From: an uncultured Paracoccaceae bacterium
GTDB taxonomy: Bacteria; Pseudomonadota; Alphaproteobacteria; Rhodobacterales; Rhodobacteraceae
Length of the DNA: 35,710 bases
Direction: 5' to 3'
Assembly: GCA_947489325.1 (NCBI GenBank)
Contig: CANLDA010000027.1
Location: 1-35,710 of the forward strand
The translations under genes and the position numbers were made by a program. Under the pieces are notes generated by a model that was given only the letters and a program-made list of their open reading frames with translations, was not told the origin of the DNA and did not search any database. Position 1 is the stretch's first letter. Each line of letters begins with the position of its first letter. Positions 7,975-17,164 of this stretch are shown here, one piece after another.

Positions 7975-8616
7975 TCAGAAGCTATAGCTAACACCGACAT
8001 TGATGGCGTTGGTCACGATCTCGGTATCAAACGATCCGCCACTGTCCAGATCCACATCGTTATCTGAATAAGTGAACTGATATTCAGCAAACAGCCCCCA
8101 GCGATCATTCAACGCATATTGAGCACCGGCGCCAAGACGCACGGCAGGACCTGTCAGCTGATAACCAAAAGTGCTTGTATCGCCGATAGGGGTGGCGTCG
8201 ACGTGCGGAATGGCAACACCAACACCTGCCAACACATAAGGGGTGATCTTGCCATTGGCCCAAATGCCTTCCCAGCGACGATGTACGTTTACTGTCAGGA
8301 TGTTATGGCCATCACTAAATTCCAAGCTGCTAAAGCCCAGTGCGGCCAGGTCCTCATCAGAAGCATAAGCCTTTGTGTGGGTCAGTTCGATACCCCAACC
8401 CCAACCCGAAGGTTGCCACCATGTAATACGACCACCGTAATATGGTGGAGATTCATCCGAGCGCCCCTCCCAATCGATGGATCGGTTGATCACACCGCTG
8501 ACATCACTTTCTTGAACAGACTGTGCGCCCAAATACAGGCTAACTTCGACTTCGGCGATTGCAGGAGCTGCAAGAATCACCAAAGTGAGTGCGGAACTAG
8601 AGAGCAGCTTGCTCAT
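7975..8616 (-). CDS. Outer-membrane beta-barrel protein
   Basis: A 213-residue exported protein. Residues 1-22 are a Sec signal peptide (hydrophobic SSALTLVILAAPAIA, cleavage after AIA). The mature part has alternating amphipathic strands rich in Y, W and G and ends INVGVSYSF with the C-terminal phenylalanine expected for BAM-assembled barrels; about eight strands seem likely. The start at 8616 has GAGG 9 bases upstream, while the alternative ATG at 8631 would place five residues before the signal. It is a lone gene divergent from petA. Its function is unknown; OmpW-like or generic porin-family proteins are possible. Confidence 0.75.
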   Translation of the reverse strand: MSKLLSSSALTLVILAAPAIAEVEVSLYLGAQSVQESDVSGVINRSIDWEGRSDESPPYYGGRITWWQPSGWGWGIELTHTKAYASDEDLAALGFSSLEFSDGHNILTVNVHRRWEGIWANGKITPYVLAGVGVAIPHVDATPIGDTSTFGYQLTGPAVRLGAGAQYALNDRWGLFAEYQFTYSDNDVDLDSGGSFDTEIVTNAINVGVSYSF

Positions 8617-8837
8617 GTGTACGTACCTCATGGAGACAATTTAACGCGTTTGAACCCTCCTTACACTTCAATTCACTGCGTCTCAAGCGCGACAGAGGGA
8701 CGCTAACGCGCAATTGATCGACAAAGGATGCTGGACGGGTTGCAAAACCTTCGCTAATTAGCGGCAGTGAGAGGCTGCAGGAAACTGCGGCCCGTCGTCG
8801 TACAGGCCACCCAGGCCCAGAAATGGAGAATAACCTC

Positions 8838-9395
8838 GTGTCCCACGCAGAAGACCACGAAGGCACCCGGAGGGATTTCCTCTACTACGCCACGGCAGGC
8901 GCAGGTGCTGTGACCGCAGGCGCAGCGGCTTGGCCACTGGTCAACCAGATGAACCCATCCGCAGACGTTCAGGCGCTTGCCTCGATCCGCGTCGATATTT
9001 CCGGCGTAGAGCCAGGCACTCAGCTGACTGTTAAATGGTTGGGCAAGCCCGTCTTTATCCGTCGTCGCACCCAAGACGAAATTGACGCCGCCCGCGCTGT
9101 GCCGCTGGAAGAGTTGATCGACAACACTTCGGAAAATCGCAACAAGCCTGAAGCCGATGGTGCAGATGAAAACCGCGCTATGGACGAAGCTGGCGAATGG
9201 CTGGTGATGATCGGCGTTTGTACGCACTTGGGCTGTGTCCCAATTGGCGAAGGCGCTGGTGAATTTGGCGGCTGGTTCTGCCCATGCCATGGCTCACACT
9301 ACGACACCGCAGGACGTATCCGCAAAGGTCCCGCCCCTGAAAACCTCCATGTTCCGGTTGCCCGCTTCGACGGCACCGAACTGGTTCTCGGATAA
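8838..9395 (+). CDS. petA: Ubiquinol-cytochrome c reductase Rieske iron-sulfur subunit
   Basis: The Rieske [2Fe-2S] subunit of the cytochrome bc1 complex, which takes the first electron from ubiquinol at the Qo site and passes it to cytochrome c1. The N-terminus has a Tat-like signal anchor ([16 protein letters not shown] at 10-25), uncleaved in this family. The cluster ligands are in CTHLGC (C128, H130, C133) and CPCH (C148, C150, H151). I chose GTG at 8838 because the product then aligns with Rhodobacter PetA (S-x-AEDH-x-GTRRDF) and GGAG lies about 10 bases upstream; the in-frame ATG at 8823 lacks a ribosome site. It is the first gene of petABC, 11 bases before petB. Confidence 0.97.
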   Translation: MSHAEDHEGTRRDFLYYATAGAGAVTAGAAAWPLVNQMNPSADVQALASIRVDISGVEPGTQLTVKWLGKPVFIRRRTQDEIDAARAVPLEELIDNTSENRNKPEADGADENRAMDEAGEWLVMIGVCTHLGCVPIGEGAGEFGGWFCPCHGSHYDTAGRIRKGPAPENLHVPVARFDGTELVLG

Positions 9396-9406
9396 GGAGA
9401 CGCGCA

Positions 9407-10720
9407 ATGTCTGGAATCCCACACGACCATTACGAGCCCAAAACGGGCGCTGAAAAATGGCTGGACAAGCGTTTGCCAATTATTGGCTTGCTGTACGGCA
9501 CATTGATGATCCCAACTCCAAAAAACCTGAACTGGTGGTGGATTTGGGGCATCGTTCTGGCCTTCTGCCTGGTGCTGCAAATCGCAACCGGTGTTGTGCT
9601 GGCAATGCATTACACACCTCATGTTGATAACGCTTTTGCTTCGGTTGAACACATCATGCGCAACGTGAATGGCGGTCACATGATCCGCTATGTTCACATG
9701 AACGGTGCGTCGCTGTTCTTCTTTGCTGTGTATATCCACATCTTCCGCGGCCTGTTTTACGGGTCTTACAAGGCACCACGCGAAATCACATGGATCATCG
9801 GCATGCTGATCTTCCTGTTGATGATGGGCACAGGCTTTATGGGCTATGTTCTGCCTTGGGGTCAGATGTCTTTCTGGGGTGCGACAGTTATCACCGGCCT
9901 GTTTGGTGCGATTCCCTTCATCGGCGAACCGATTCAGACGCTTTTGTTGGGTGGTCCTGCTGTGGATAACGCCACACTGAACCGCTTCTTCTCGCTGCAT
10001 TATCTGCTGCCGTTTGTGATTGCCGCACTTGTGGTTGTTCACATCTGGGCGTTCCACACCACGGGCAACAACAACCCAACCGGTGTAGATGTGCGGACTG
10101 ACAGCAAAGAGAACGTCAAAAAAGACACCCTGCCTTTCTGGCCATATTTTGTGATCAAAGACTTGTTCGCACTGGCTGTTGTGCTGGCCGTGTTCTTCGC
10201 AATTGTTGGATTTATGCCAAACTATCTTGGCCACCCTGACAACTACATCGAAGCAAACGCTCTCGCGACGCCTGCACACATCGTACCTGAATGGTACTTC
10301 TTGCCATTCTACGCGATCCTGCGTGCCTTTACGTCCGAAGTTTGGGTTGTTCAGCTTGCAAGCTGGGTCACCGGCGGCATCGTAGACGCAAAGTTCTTTG
10401 GTGTTCTGGCGATGTTTGGTGCGATTGCCATTATGGCTTTGGTTCCTTGGTTGGATACATCACGCGTTCGTTCGGGCAGCTACCGTCCGATGTTCAAGTG
10501 GTGGTTCTATCTGCTGATCATCGACTTTGTCATTCTGATGTGGTTGGGCGCACGCCCTGCTGAAGAGCCATATGCAACGTTTTCTTTGATCGCCTCTGCA
10601 TATTGGTTCGGCTATTTCTTGGTTATCCTGCCTATTCTGGGTGTGATCGAGAAACCATTGGCAACACCTGCGACCATCGAAGAAGACTTCGATGCGCATT
10701 ACGGCAAACCCGCCGAATAA
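9407..10720 (+). CDS. petB: Cytochrome b subunit of the bc1 complex
   Basis: A 437-residue integral membrane protein with eight predicted helices, the catalytic core of ubiquinol:cytochrome c oxidoreductase. The four haem-b histidines are H97, H111, H198 and H212, with the alphaproteobacterial spacing of 13 between the two in helix D. The Qo-site PEWY motif is at 294-297. The length matches Rhodobacter homologues. It sits between petA (11-base gap) and petC (14-base gap), so one transcript makes all three subunits of this respiratory complex in the inner membrane. Confidence 0.98.
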   Translation: MSGIPHDHYEPKTGAEKWLDKRLPIIGLLYGTLMIPTPKNLNWWWIWGIVLAFCLVLQIATGVVLAMHYTPHVDNAFASVEHIMRNVNGGHMIRYVHMNGASLFFFAVYIHIFRGLFYGSYKAPREITWIIGMLIFLLMMGTGFMGYVLPWGQMSFWGATVITGLFGAIPFIGEPIQTLLLGGPAVDNATLNRFFSLHYLLPFVIAALVVVHIWAFHTTGNNNPTGVDVRTDSKENVKKDTLPFWPYFVIKDLFALAVVLAVFFAIVGFMPNYLGHPDNYIEANALATPAHIVPEWYFLPFYAILRAFTSEVWVVQLASWVTGGIVDAKFFGVLAMFGAIAIMALVPWLDTSRVRSGSYRPMFKWWFYLLIIDFVILMWLGARPAEEPYATFSLIASAYWFGYFLVILPILGVIEKPLATPATIEEDFDAHYGKPAE

Positions 10721-10734
10721 GAAGGAACAGGAAA

Positions 10735-11526
10735 ATGCTTAAGAAATTCGCGATTACCGCGCTTGCTGCCCTGACCCTTTCGGCAGGTGGCGCTATGGCT
10801 GCCGGCGACAGCGGGGAAATTCACGATGTGGATTTCTCCTTTGAAGGACCGTTTGGCAAGTTTGACCAAAATCAACTGCAACGCGGCCTTCAGGTCTACA
10901 CCGAGGTTTGCTCGGCCTGTCACGGTCTGCGGTACGTGCCTTTGCGCACATTGGGTGACGAAGGTGGTCCACACCTGCCAGAAGATCAGGTTCGTGCCTA
11001 CGCGGCACAGTTTGAAATCTTTGACGTAGAAAAAGACGAAGACCGTCCACGTACTCCGGCCGATCCGTTCCCATTCTCGGCGCTGGACAATGCCCCTGAC
11101 CTGAGCCTGATGGCCAAAGCGCGTGCTGGTTTCTCTGGTCCTGCGGGCACTGGTATCAACCAGTTCGTCAAAGGCATCGGTGGACCCGAGTACATCGTTG
11201 CCATTCTGGCTGGCTACACCGGCGAGGAAAAAGAAGAAGCAGGCACCACATTCTATGAAAACACCGCCTTCCCAGGTGGCTGGATTGCCATGGCGCCACC
11301 GCTTTATGGTGAAGATGTGGAATATGCTGATGGTCACAGCACCGATCTGCACCACGAAGCCGAAGATGTTGCAGCCTTCTTGATGTGGACAGCAGAGCCC
11401 AAAATGATGGCCCGCCAACGCGCTGGTTTCATCGGTGTTCTGATGCTCTCGCTTCTGTCGGTCCTGCTGTATCTGACCAACAAAAAACTTTGGGCGCCAA
11501 TCAAGGGCAAAAAGTTCACAGGCTGA
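10735..11526 (+). CDS. petC: Cytochrome c1 subunit of the bc1 complex
   Basis: A 263-residue membrane-anchored c-type cytochrome. Residues 1-22 are a Sec signal peptide ending AMA. The haem site is C59-S-A-C62-H63 followed by GLRYVPLR, and M186 in AMAPPL is the likely axial ligand. One C-terminal helix (about 230-248) anchors it in the membrane with the haem in the periplasm. I start at ATG 10735, preceded by GAAGGA; earlier in-frame codons lie within petB. It accepts electrons from the Rieske protein and reduces soluble cytochrome c. A strong terminator follows. Confidence 0.98.
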   Translation: MLKKFAITALAALTLSAGGAMAAGDSGEIHDVDFSFEGPFGKFDQNQLQRGLQVYTEVCSACHGLRYVPLRTLGDEGGPHLPEDQVRAYAAQFEIFDVEKDEDRPRTPADPFPFSALDNAPDLSLMAKARAGFSGPAGTGINQFVKGIGGPEYIVAILAGYTGEEKEEAGTTFYENTAFPGGWIAMAPPLYGEDVEYADGHSTDLHHEAEDVAAFLMWTAEPKMMARQRAGFIGVLMLSLLSVLLYLTNKKLWAPIKGKKFTG

Positions 11527-11549
11527 ACTGACCCAAACTGACAATAACG

Positions 11550-11582
11550 CCCCCGCCAGAGCAGTCTGGCGGGGGTTTTCTT
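11550..11582 (+). terminator. petABC intrinsic terminator
   Basis: An 11-base-pair GC-rich stem (CCCCCGCCAGA / TCTGGCGGGGG) with loop GCAG, followed by TTTTCTTTT, 24 bases past the petC stop. This is a textbook Rho-independent terminator. Confidence 0.93.
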
Positions 11583-11681
11583 TTGCCTATTCGGATTTCA
11601 ACAGAGTTACATTGTTAAAACTGTTGCGCTACACTCTGGCCAAACACCATCAGAGTGACATCACAGGCAGGACCCTCGCGT

Positions 11682-12692
11682 ATGAGTATCGGAACAGAAA
11701 AAACCCTGATCGTGTCGGTGATGCGAAATGAAGGTCCGTATATTCTGGAATGGCTGGCGCATCACTTTGCGCTTGGGTTTGATGACCTCCTGATCTTTAC
11801 CAACCATTGCACCGACAACACCGACCGCATTCTGGATCGTCTGGAATATCTGATGCCCCACCGGGTAAAACATCAACCAAACCCAAAGGTGATGTTCCCG
11901 GACAAAGGCATTTGGCACATCATGGCGCTGCGATTTGCCGGGCATTTCGGGCGGTATCGCGCGGCAGATTGGCTCTATGTCACGGACGCAGACGAATTTC
12001 TGATTCTCAAGAAAAAGCATAAGTCACTGGATGATCTGATGAATGGATTGGGGGATGCGGATGCCGTGTCCCTTACCTCTGTGCCCTTTAACAGTGGTGG
12101 GCATAAATCCCTGACCACCGGGCAAGTGAAAAAACAATTCACCCAAACCTCCAAAGACCTGAAGGCTGCCAAGGCAGAAGGGCGCGACACGATCACAGCC
12201 GTCAAAACCCTGTTCCGGGCATCCGTCAAAGGGGCGCGTCGCCCCCATCGTCCGGTCACACCTGATTTTTCCTCAACCGGGCAACGCTGGATCAATGGGT
12301 CAGGCCACGTGATGCCATCAGAATGGACAGATGGGCGCGGCAAGGCGATCGAGGCCAACGGCACCACCGATCACGCACAACTGAATCATTATTCGATCAA
12401 GAGTGCTGCGGATTTTCTGCTGAAAGTGGACCGCGGAGATGCGGTTAACCCCGATCGGTTGGGTCAGTCCCTGCAATACTGGAACAATGCCAACCGCGCA
12501 GGTGACAACGATTCCTGTGGCGCGACCCAATCCAAAGCTGCCGCCGCATTGGTACGTGAATGGATGGCTGATTCTGAACTGCGTGAACTTTGCGAAGAAT
12601 CAGTTGTCCTGCGAGAGGCTCAGCTTGCCGCCATTCTCCTAACCAAGTCGGGAGAAGCATTGGCCCGAGATATCGGATATTTCGACGACTAG
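11682..12692 (+). CDS. Glycosyltransferase, GT2-like (Glyco_tranf_2_4 type)
   Basis: A 336-residue cytosolic GT-A glycosyltransferase. It opens TLIVSVMRNEGPYILEWLAHH, followed by FTNHCTDNTDRI and the metal/nucleotide-sugar motif DADEF (102-106). This fits the family annotated as 'glycosyltransferase family 2 protein' that is abundant in Roseobacter genomes. The start at 11682 has GGCAGGA about 8 bases upstream; a GTG at 11655 is a weaker alternative. It stands alone, convergent with the related gene at 12782-14566. The sugar donor and acceptor are unknown; surface glycan assembly is inferred from neighbours. Confidence 0.82.
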   Translation: MSIGTEKTLIVSVMRNEGPYILEWLAHHFALGFDDLLIFTNHCTDNTDRILDRLEYLMPHRVKHQPNPKVMFPDKGIWHIMALRFAGHFGRYRAADWLYVTDADEFLILKKKHKSLDDLMNGLGDADAVSLTSVPFNSGGHKSLTTGQVKKQFTQTSKDLKAAKAEGRDTITAVKTLFRASVKGARRPHRPVTPDFSSTGQRWINGSGHVMPSEWTDGRGKAIEANGTTDHAQLNHYSIKSAADFLLKVDRGDAVNPDRLGQSLQYWNNANRAGDNDSCGATQSKAAAALVREWMADSELRELCEESVVLREAQLAAILLTKSGEALARDIGYFDD

Positions 12693-12712
12693 ACCGGTCA
12701 AGCGCGACGCAG

Positions 12713-12736
12713 TAAAATTTTTCTAGAAAAATTTTA
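12713..12736. repeat. Perfect 24-base palindrome 1
   Basis: The half-site TAAAATTTTTCT is followed directly by its exact reverse complement, centred on CTAG with no loop. It lies between convergent genes, 20 bases past the stop at 12692. It could act as a bidirectional terminator or a protein-binding site. Confidence 0.75.
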
Positions 12737-12752
12737 GCCCGACGAGAGAGAC

Positions 12753-12776
12753 ACAGAATTTTCTAGAAAATTCTGT
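12753..12776. repeat. Perfect 24-base palindrome 2
   Basis: The half-site ACAGAATTTTCT is followed directly by its exact reverse complement. It shares the TTTTCTAGAAAA centre with the palindrome 40 bases to the left but has different outer arms. It ends 5 bases before the stop of the minus-strand gene at 12782. Confidence 0.75.
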
Positions 12777-12781
12777 CACCG

Positions 12782-14566
12782 TTATTTGCAATCCAAAATC
12801 ACCGCTTCAGGCACATCGATATCTGCACAATAGTCAAAACCATCTGGCATCGCGCGCGCTCTGTCAGCCTTAAAAGCTGTCGCTGCCGGCCCCATCACAA
12901 CAATCCGTCGCACATCATCAAGGTGCAACAAAGACAACACACCCTGACCAATCTCTTTTTGTGTCACACGCAGCACCGTTGGGGCAATCACACCGATCAG
13001 TTTGTTGATGTTTTTCGCAGTTTCAGCGACCTCGCTTGCCACCACGGGCTTGGGATGCTGGGCAAGGCGCGGGCCAAAATCTAACGCGTTTTTTTTCAGA
13101 ATGTCCCGCATCACATCGGCGCGCGCGCTATGATCCTCTTGCGCCAGAACAGTCAAGTTTCCATAAACCTTGCAGGCCATCATCGACAGGAAACCAATCC
13201 CTGCCCCCACATCCAGAACACGGTCTTCGTCTTGCAAAATACGGCCCGTAAACCGTCCCAGACGACGCTGGTATTTACCACGCATCACCATATCCAAGGT
13301 GTTCTGCGCAAAGATACGCACGTCGGCGGGCAGCAAAACCTCTTGATTGGCGACCCAATCAATCGCCGTGGGCACCGACACGTCAATGTCTTGAATAAAC
13401 CCATCGCCGCCTTCGTCCACATCGACAAATTCGCCCGTTGGCTTGGTACGGCGCTCCTCAATCGGGCGAGCGGCGTTTTTCTTTTCCACTTCACTCATCA
13501 AGGCGGCGATCTTGGCCGGATCGCGCGCCTTGGGAGGTTTTGCCGTGATCTGGGTGATCGGGATTTTCGACGCCTCAATCAAAGAATCACGCAGCTGTTC
13601 ATAGGCTTCGGTTTGACGATATTCATCAAGACGCGCCTCAACCCGCTCTAATGCCGCAAAGTGCAGTTTGTTCAGAACCGGATCTTTCAGCAGCTCATCC
13701 ATAATCGCACGGCGTTTATCGACATAGCGCAGAATTTTATCATCCCGCACCTCGTTGCGATCCTGAAGCGCCCAGTAATCAGAGTTATACTTGTCTTTCT
13801 TGTTGTTCACATTGCCGCGGAATTTTCGGATGGCATAGCTGTCCACCGATTTCACAGCATAGTGGTTCATCTGCGCCCATTGATATCCGACTGTACGCCG
13901 AATCGACCGCCACCCGCGGAACTTGAAATAATCCTCCATCGGCAGGCCTGACCCGTTCAGCCACTTTACCGTATCCGGGAAATCGGTTTGCAGATGCTTT
14001 GCCTTGATCGACGGGCGATGAATGCCAAGTTTCCAGAAGTCCGGATCGAACTTGAAAAATGTCTTAACGCCCCAACCCTTGTTCCACGTAAGGGGCGCTG
14101 CATACAGATATTGCTCGCTCACTGGATCACGCGACCAATCCACCACATTGCCAGACCCGAAAATCCGCCATGTGATGACAATCCCATTGGCATCCCCCGC
14201 CGCATCCAACATCGGATCAAGCGTACCATCGTCATAGTTGATGCACAGGAATTCGTCGGCATCAAACATCAAAACCCAATCCGCCTCGGCCACGACGGGT
14301 TCTTTTTGCGCGTGCTTCATCGCTGATGGTTGTGGTTTTACACCCTCGGGGATGTCATTGCGCCGATGATAACCAAGGCCCAGCTCTTCCAGCCGGATCA
14401 ACATGTCATCGGTGCCATCCGAACAGTCGTTCGTATAGACAAGAATCTTGGTGAACCCACAGGCCAGATGATGGGCGTACCATTCCAACAGGAATGGCGC
14501 CTCGTCTTTCATCATCGAGATCGCCAGCAGGTTGCCGTGGCGGCTTTTATGTGGCTTGAGGTTCAA
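12782..14566 (-). CDS. Glycosyltransferase GT2-like domain fused to a methyltransferase-like domain
   Basis: A 594-residue two-domain protein. Residues 1-320 are a GT-A glycosyltransferase related to the 11682-12692 product (LLAISMMKDEAPFLLEWYAHH, then YTNDCSDGTDD and DADEF at 102-106). A charged linker spans about 330-400. Residues 420-594 carry a Rossmann-like segment with RVLDVGAGIGF (449-459), which resembles motif I of SAM-dependent methyltransferases of the FkbM type. The expected acidic residue after strand 2 is not clear, so the domain may bind SAM weakly or be degenerate. Translation probably starts at TTG 14566, with GAGG 6 bases upstream. It lies 16 bases downstream of the DCD-motif glycosyltransferase gene and probably shares its transcript. 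Confidence 0.78.
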   Translation of the reverse strand: MNLKPHKSRHGNLLAISMMKDEAPFLLEWYAHHLACGFTKILVYTNDCSDGTDDMLIRLEELGLGYHRRNDIPEGVKPQPSAMKHAQKEPVVAEADWVLMFDADEFLCINYDDGTLDPMLDAAGDANGIVITWRIFGSGNVVDWSRDPVSEQYLYAAPLTWNKGWGVKTFFKFDPDFWKLGIHRPSIKAKHLQTDFPDTVKWLNGSGLPMEDYFKFRGWRSIRRTVGYQWAQMNHYAVKSVDSYAIRKFRGNVNNKKDKYNSDYWALQDRNEVRDDKILRYVDKRRAIMDELLKDPVLNKLHFAALERVEARLDEYRQTEAYEQLRDSLIEASKIPITQITAKPPKARDPAKIAALMSEVEKKNAARPIEERRTKPTGEFVDVDEGGDGFIQDIDVSVPTAIDWVANQEVLLPADVRIFAQNTLDMVMRGKYQRRLGRFTGRILQDEDRVLDVGAGIGFLSMMACKVYGNLTVLAQEDHSARADVMRDILKKNALDFGPRLAQHPKPVVASEVAETAKNINKLIGVIAPTVLRVTQKEIGQGVLSLLHLDDVRRIVVMGPAATAFKADRARAMPDGFDYCADIDVPEAVILDCK

Positions 14567-14582
14567 GCAAAGCCTCGTTCGT

Positions 14583-15389
14583 TTATTTCAACGCCTTGGA
14601 TGGGTCGATGCCGATCTGTTCGCACATCCGATACGCATAAGACCCCGGCAATGGTTCGTGTTTTTCCCACCAAGGTTTGGTGCCATTGGTATACAGATGC
14701 ACCGATAACGTGTTTTCTGTGAAGTGCCCTTCGACATTGCCATATGGATCATAGAATACATCGTTCAGCTGAAATGGCACCGGATACAACGCATCGCGCG
14801 GCATGGCCTTTTCAAACTGTCCGGTCTGTTTGGCAAAATAAGTGAACGCCTGTGGACCAAAGGCCGTGCGCTCGGCCTTATAAATCCGCGCGCCATGCGA
14901 CATTTTCGGATCAAGCCGATCATATTTCTTGCGCTGGTTCTTGTTCCACCAATGCGGATAGTCCGGCAGATTGTCGTAATAGTCCAACAACTGGTCCATC
15001 AGTTCACATTCTTGCGGCAGGGCAACCACGCCACAGTTCAGCGCGCCCATCAAGCCATGCACACCAAATATGTATTCCTGATCATCCGGGAACGGGCGAT
15101 GGCAGAATGCATCGCAATCAATCCAGATTGCACCGGTTTTCTGGATCATCTTATAGCGAAACACGTTTGACAGAAATGATGCCGAGGTATCGGCCACAAG
15201 ATCCATATCAATATCCATGATTTCAGATGCGGGCCGCACCTCTACCCCTTCCGGGGCGTTATCCACTTTATCGGTGCAATACAGAACCGTTGGGTGCCCC
15301 TGCACCACATGGCTCTTAAGACAAAGCTGATTGAGATAATGAAGCTTTTCGCCAATCCATAGCGATGCAACTGTGCGCCGTTCACCCAT
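14583..15389 (-). CDS. Glycosyltransferase with DxD motif, GT32-like
   Basis: A 268-residue protein resembling the 'glycosyltransferase sugar-binding region containing DXD motif' family. The core is SNVFRYKMIQKTGAIWIDCD, with D91-C-D93 as the probable metal and nucleotide-sugar site. The downstream FGVHGLMGALNCGVVALPQ fits the acceptor side of that fold. It has no signal or membrane segment. The ATG at 15389 has AAGGG about 8 bases upstream. It is the first gene of a two-gene minus-strand unit with the GT2-methyltransferase fusion and diverges from rnd. A role in surface polysaccharide or LPS decoration is inferred. Confidence 0.75.
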   Translation of the reverse strand: MGERRTVASLWIGEKLHYLNQLCLKSHVVQGHPTVLYCTDKVDNAPEGVEVRPASEIMDIDMDLVADTSASFLSNVFRYKMIQKTGAIWIDCDAFCHRPFPDDQEYIFGVHGLMGALNCGVVALPQECELMDQLLDYYDNLPDYPHWWNKNQRKKYDRLDPKMSHGARIYKAERTAFGPQAFTYFAKQTGQFEKAMPRDALYPVPFQLNDVFYDPYGNVEGHFTENTLSVHLYTNGTKPWWEKHEPLPGSYAYRMCEQIGIDPSKALK

Positions 15390-15581
15390 AATGCTGCCCT
15401 TTATTCATGGCCTATTGTTTTGACCGTGTTTTGTTAGGAAATACTTACGTTGTTTCCGTTTTGTAAACAACAGCCTTGGCAAAGGTTGCGGGTGGCGATG
15501 CTTTGCCCAGTAGAGTTGCAAGTTTGCCCAAGGCGCTCTATCTGATCAAGGCAACAGCGATAGAAATTAAAGGCGTTTAAC

Positions 15582-16196
15582 GTGGCAAACCACTTGTATC
15601 AGGGCGATCTGCCTGATGACCTTGACCTTGGCCCGGTTGTGGCGATTGACTGTGAAACCATGGGATTGAACCCGCATCGGGATCGGCTGTGTGTGATCCA
15701 AATGTCTGGCGGTGATGGCAATGCCCATCTGGTGCAGGTCGCCAAGGGTCAGACAGAGGCACCCAACCTTTGCCGGATGCTTGAAGACCCAAATGTACTA
15801 AAGATGTTTCATTTTGGGCGCTTTGACATTGCCGCCATGTATCATGCCTTTGGCGCACTGACTGCCCCAGTTTACTGCACCAAGATCGCCTCGAAACTGG
15901 TGCGCACCTATACAGATCGTCACGGGTTGAAAAACCTGCTTCAAGAATTGCTGAGCGTGGATATTTCCAAGCATCAACAGATGAGTGACTGGGGCGCCGA
16001 AACCCTAACGAATGCACAGCTTGACTATGCTGCCTCAGACGTCCTGTATTTGCACCAGTTGCGTGAAAAGCTGGACGAACGTCTCGCCCGCGAAGGGCGC
16101 ACAGAAATTGCCCAAGCCTGTTTTGACTTTCTGCCCACCCGTGCCAAGCTCGATTTGGCAGGTTGGCCAGAACAAGATATATTTGCCCACTCATGA
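15582..16196 (+). CDS. rnd: Short-form ribonuclease D (3'-5' exonuclease domain only)
   Basis: A 204-residue DEDDy-family exonuclease. The catalytic residues are visible: D23 and E25 in AIDCETMG, D82 in HFGRFDIAAMY, and Y149 plus D153 in LDYAASDVLYL. E. coli RNase D is much longer because it also carries HRDC domains; this short form is common in alphaproteobacteria. The family trims 3' ends of tRNA precursors and other structured RNAs. The likely start is GTG 15582, with AAAGG about 8 bases upstream. Its stop overlaps the kdsD start by 4 bases (ATGA), so the RNase heads the Kdo/Lpt gene series. Confidence 0.9.
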   Translation: MANHLYQGDLPDDLDLGPVVAIDCETMGLNPHRDRLCVIQMSGGDGNAHLVQVAKGQTEAPNLCRMLEDPNVLKMFHFGRFDIAAMYHAFGALTAPVYCTKIASKLVRTYTDRHGLKNLLQELLSVDISKHQQMSDWGAETLTNAQLDYAASDVLYLHQLREKLDERLAREGRTEIAQACFDFLPTRAKLDLAGWPEQDIFAHS

Positions 16197-17161
16197 GCAA
16201 CGCAAACACATTCCTCAGCACCGCACGCCGCGTGATTGCCACCGAAGCGCAGGCCTTGCATGCGCTAGAAACCTCGCTGGGTGATGAATTCGCCGAGGCC
16301 GTCGAAATCATGTTGGCCGCCACGGGCCGGATCATCATTTCCGGCATGGGTAAATCGGGCCACATCGCGCGCAAAATCGCGGCGACGCTGGCCTCGACTG
16401 GCACCCCCGCACATTTCGTTCATCCCGCTGAGGCAAGCCATGGCGATCTGGGCATGATGGCCCAAGGGGATGTGGCACTTGTTCTGTCCAATTCCGGCGA
16501 AACCCCGGAACTCGCTGATGTGATTGCCTATACACGTCGCTTCAACATTCCAATGATCGGAATCGCAAGCCGCGCAGAATCAACTCTGATAAAACAATCA
16601 GACGTTGGCCTGCTTTTACCTCAGGCAGAAGAGGCCTGCGGACAAGGGATCGTGCCGACCTCATCCACCACCATGACGCTTGCGTTGGGGGATGCATTGG
16701 CTGTGGCCTTGATGGAACATCGCGCCTTTACCCCCGCCAATTTCCGCGACTTTCATCCCGGCGGCAAACTTGGTGCACGCCTGTCCAAAGTGCGTGACCT
16801 GATGCATGCGGGAAACAGCCTTCCATTGGTACAGTCAGAAACCCCCATGCCCGACGTGCTAATTGAAATCAGCCAAAAAGGGTTCGGCGTTGTCGGTGTG
16901 ACCAATGACGCAGGCAACCTTCAAGGTATCATTACTGATGGTGATTTGCGTCGAAACATGGAGGGCCTGCTTTCGTTGACTGCCCAACAGGTCATGACCG
17001 CAGCCCCAACAACTATCACCCCGTCATCACTCGCCGAAGAAGCTGTGGCCATCATGAACGAGCGTAAAATCACCTGCCTGTTCGTTGTCCCAGAAGAAAC
17101 AGAAACCAAAGCCATTGGCCTGCTGCACATCCACGACTGTCTGCGCGTTGGATTGGGCTAA
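16193..17161 (+). CDS. kdsD: Arabinose-5-phosphate isomerase, KpsF/GutQ family
   Basis: A 322-residue enzyme interconverting ribulose-5-phosphate and arabinose-5-phosphate, the first committed step towards Kdo. The SIS sugar-isomerase domain covers about 35-170 (GMGKSGHIARKIAATLASTG, then HPAEASHGDLGM and LSNSGETPEL). Two CBS domains follow at about 205-322 (DLMHAG ... QVMTAAPTTI). The ATG at 16193 is set by the 4-base overlap with rnd and by family alignment. It is followed after 3 bases by lptC. With kdsB at 28277-29077 the window has both ends of the Kdo supply route. Confidence 0.95.
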   Translation: MSNANTFLSTARRVIATEAQALHALETSLGDEFAEAVEIMLAATGRIIISGMGKSGHIARKIAATLASTGTPAHFVHPAEASHGDLGMMAQGDVALVLSNSGETPELADVIAYTRRFNIPMIGIASRAESTLIKQSDVGLLLPQAEEACGQGIVPTSSTTMTLALGDALAVALMEHRAFTPANFRDFHPGGKLGARLSKVRDLMHAGNSLPLVQSETPMPDVLIEISQKGFGVVGVTNDAGNLQGIITDGDLRRNMEGLLSLTAQQVMTAAPTTITPSSLAEEAVAIMNERKITCLFVVPEETETKAIGLLHIHDCLRVGLG

Positions 17162-17164
17162 GAC

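Noticed and set aside
9299-10279. 326-residue minus-strand open frame within petA-petB
   Set aside because: Antisense shadow of petB; His- and Gln-rich composition typical of a reverse-frame translation.
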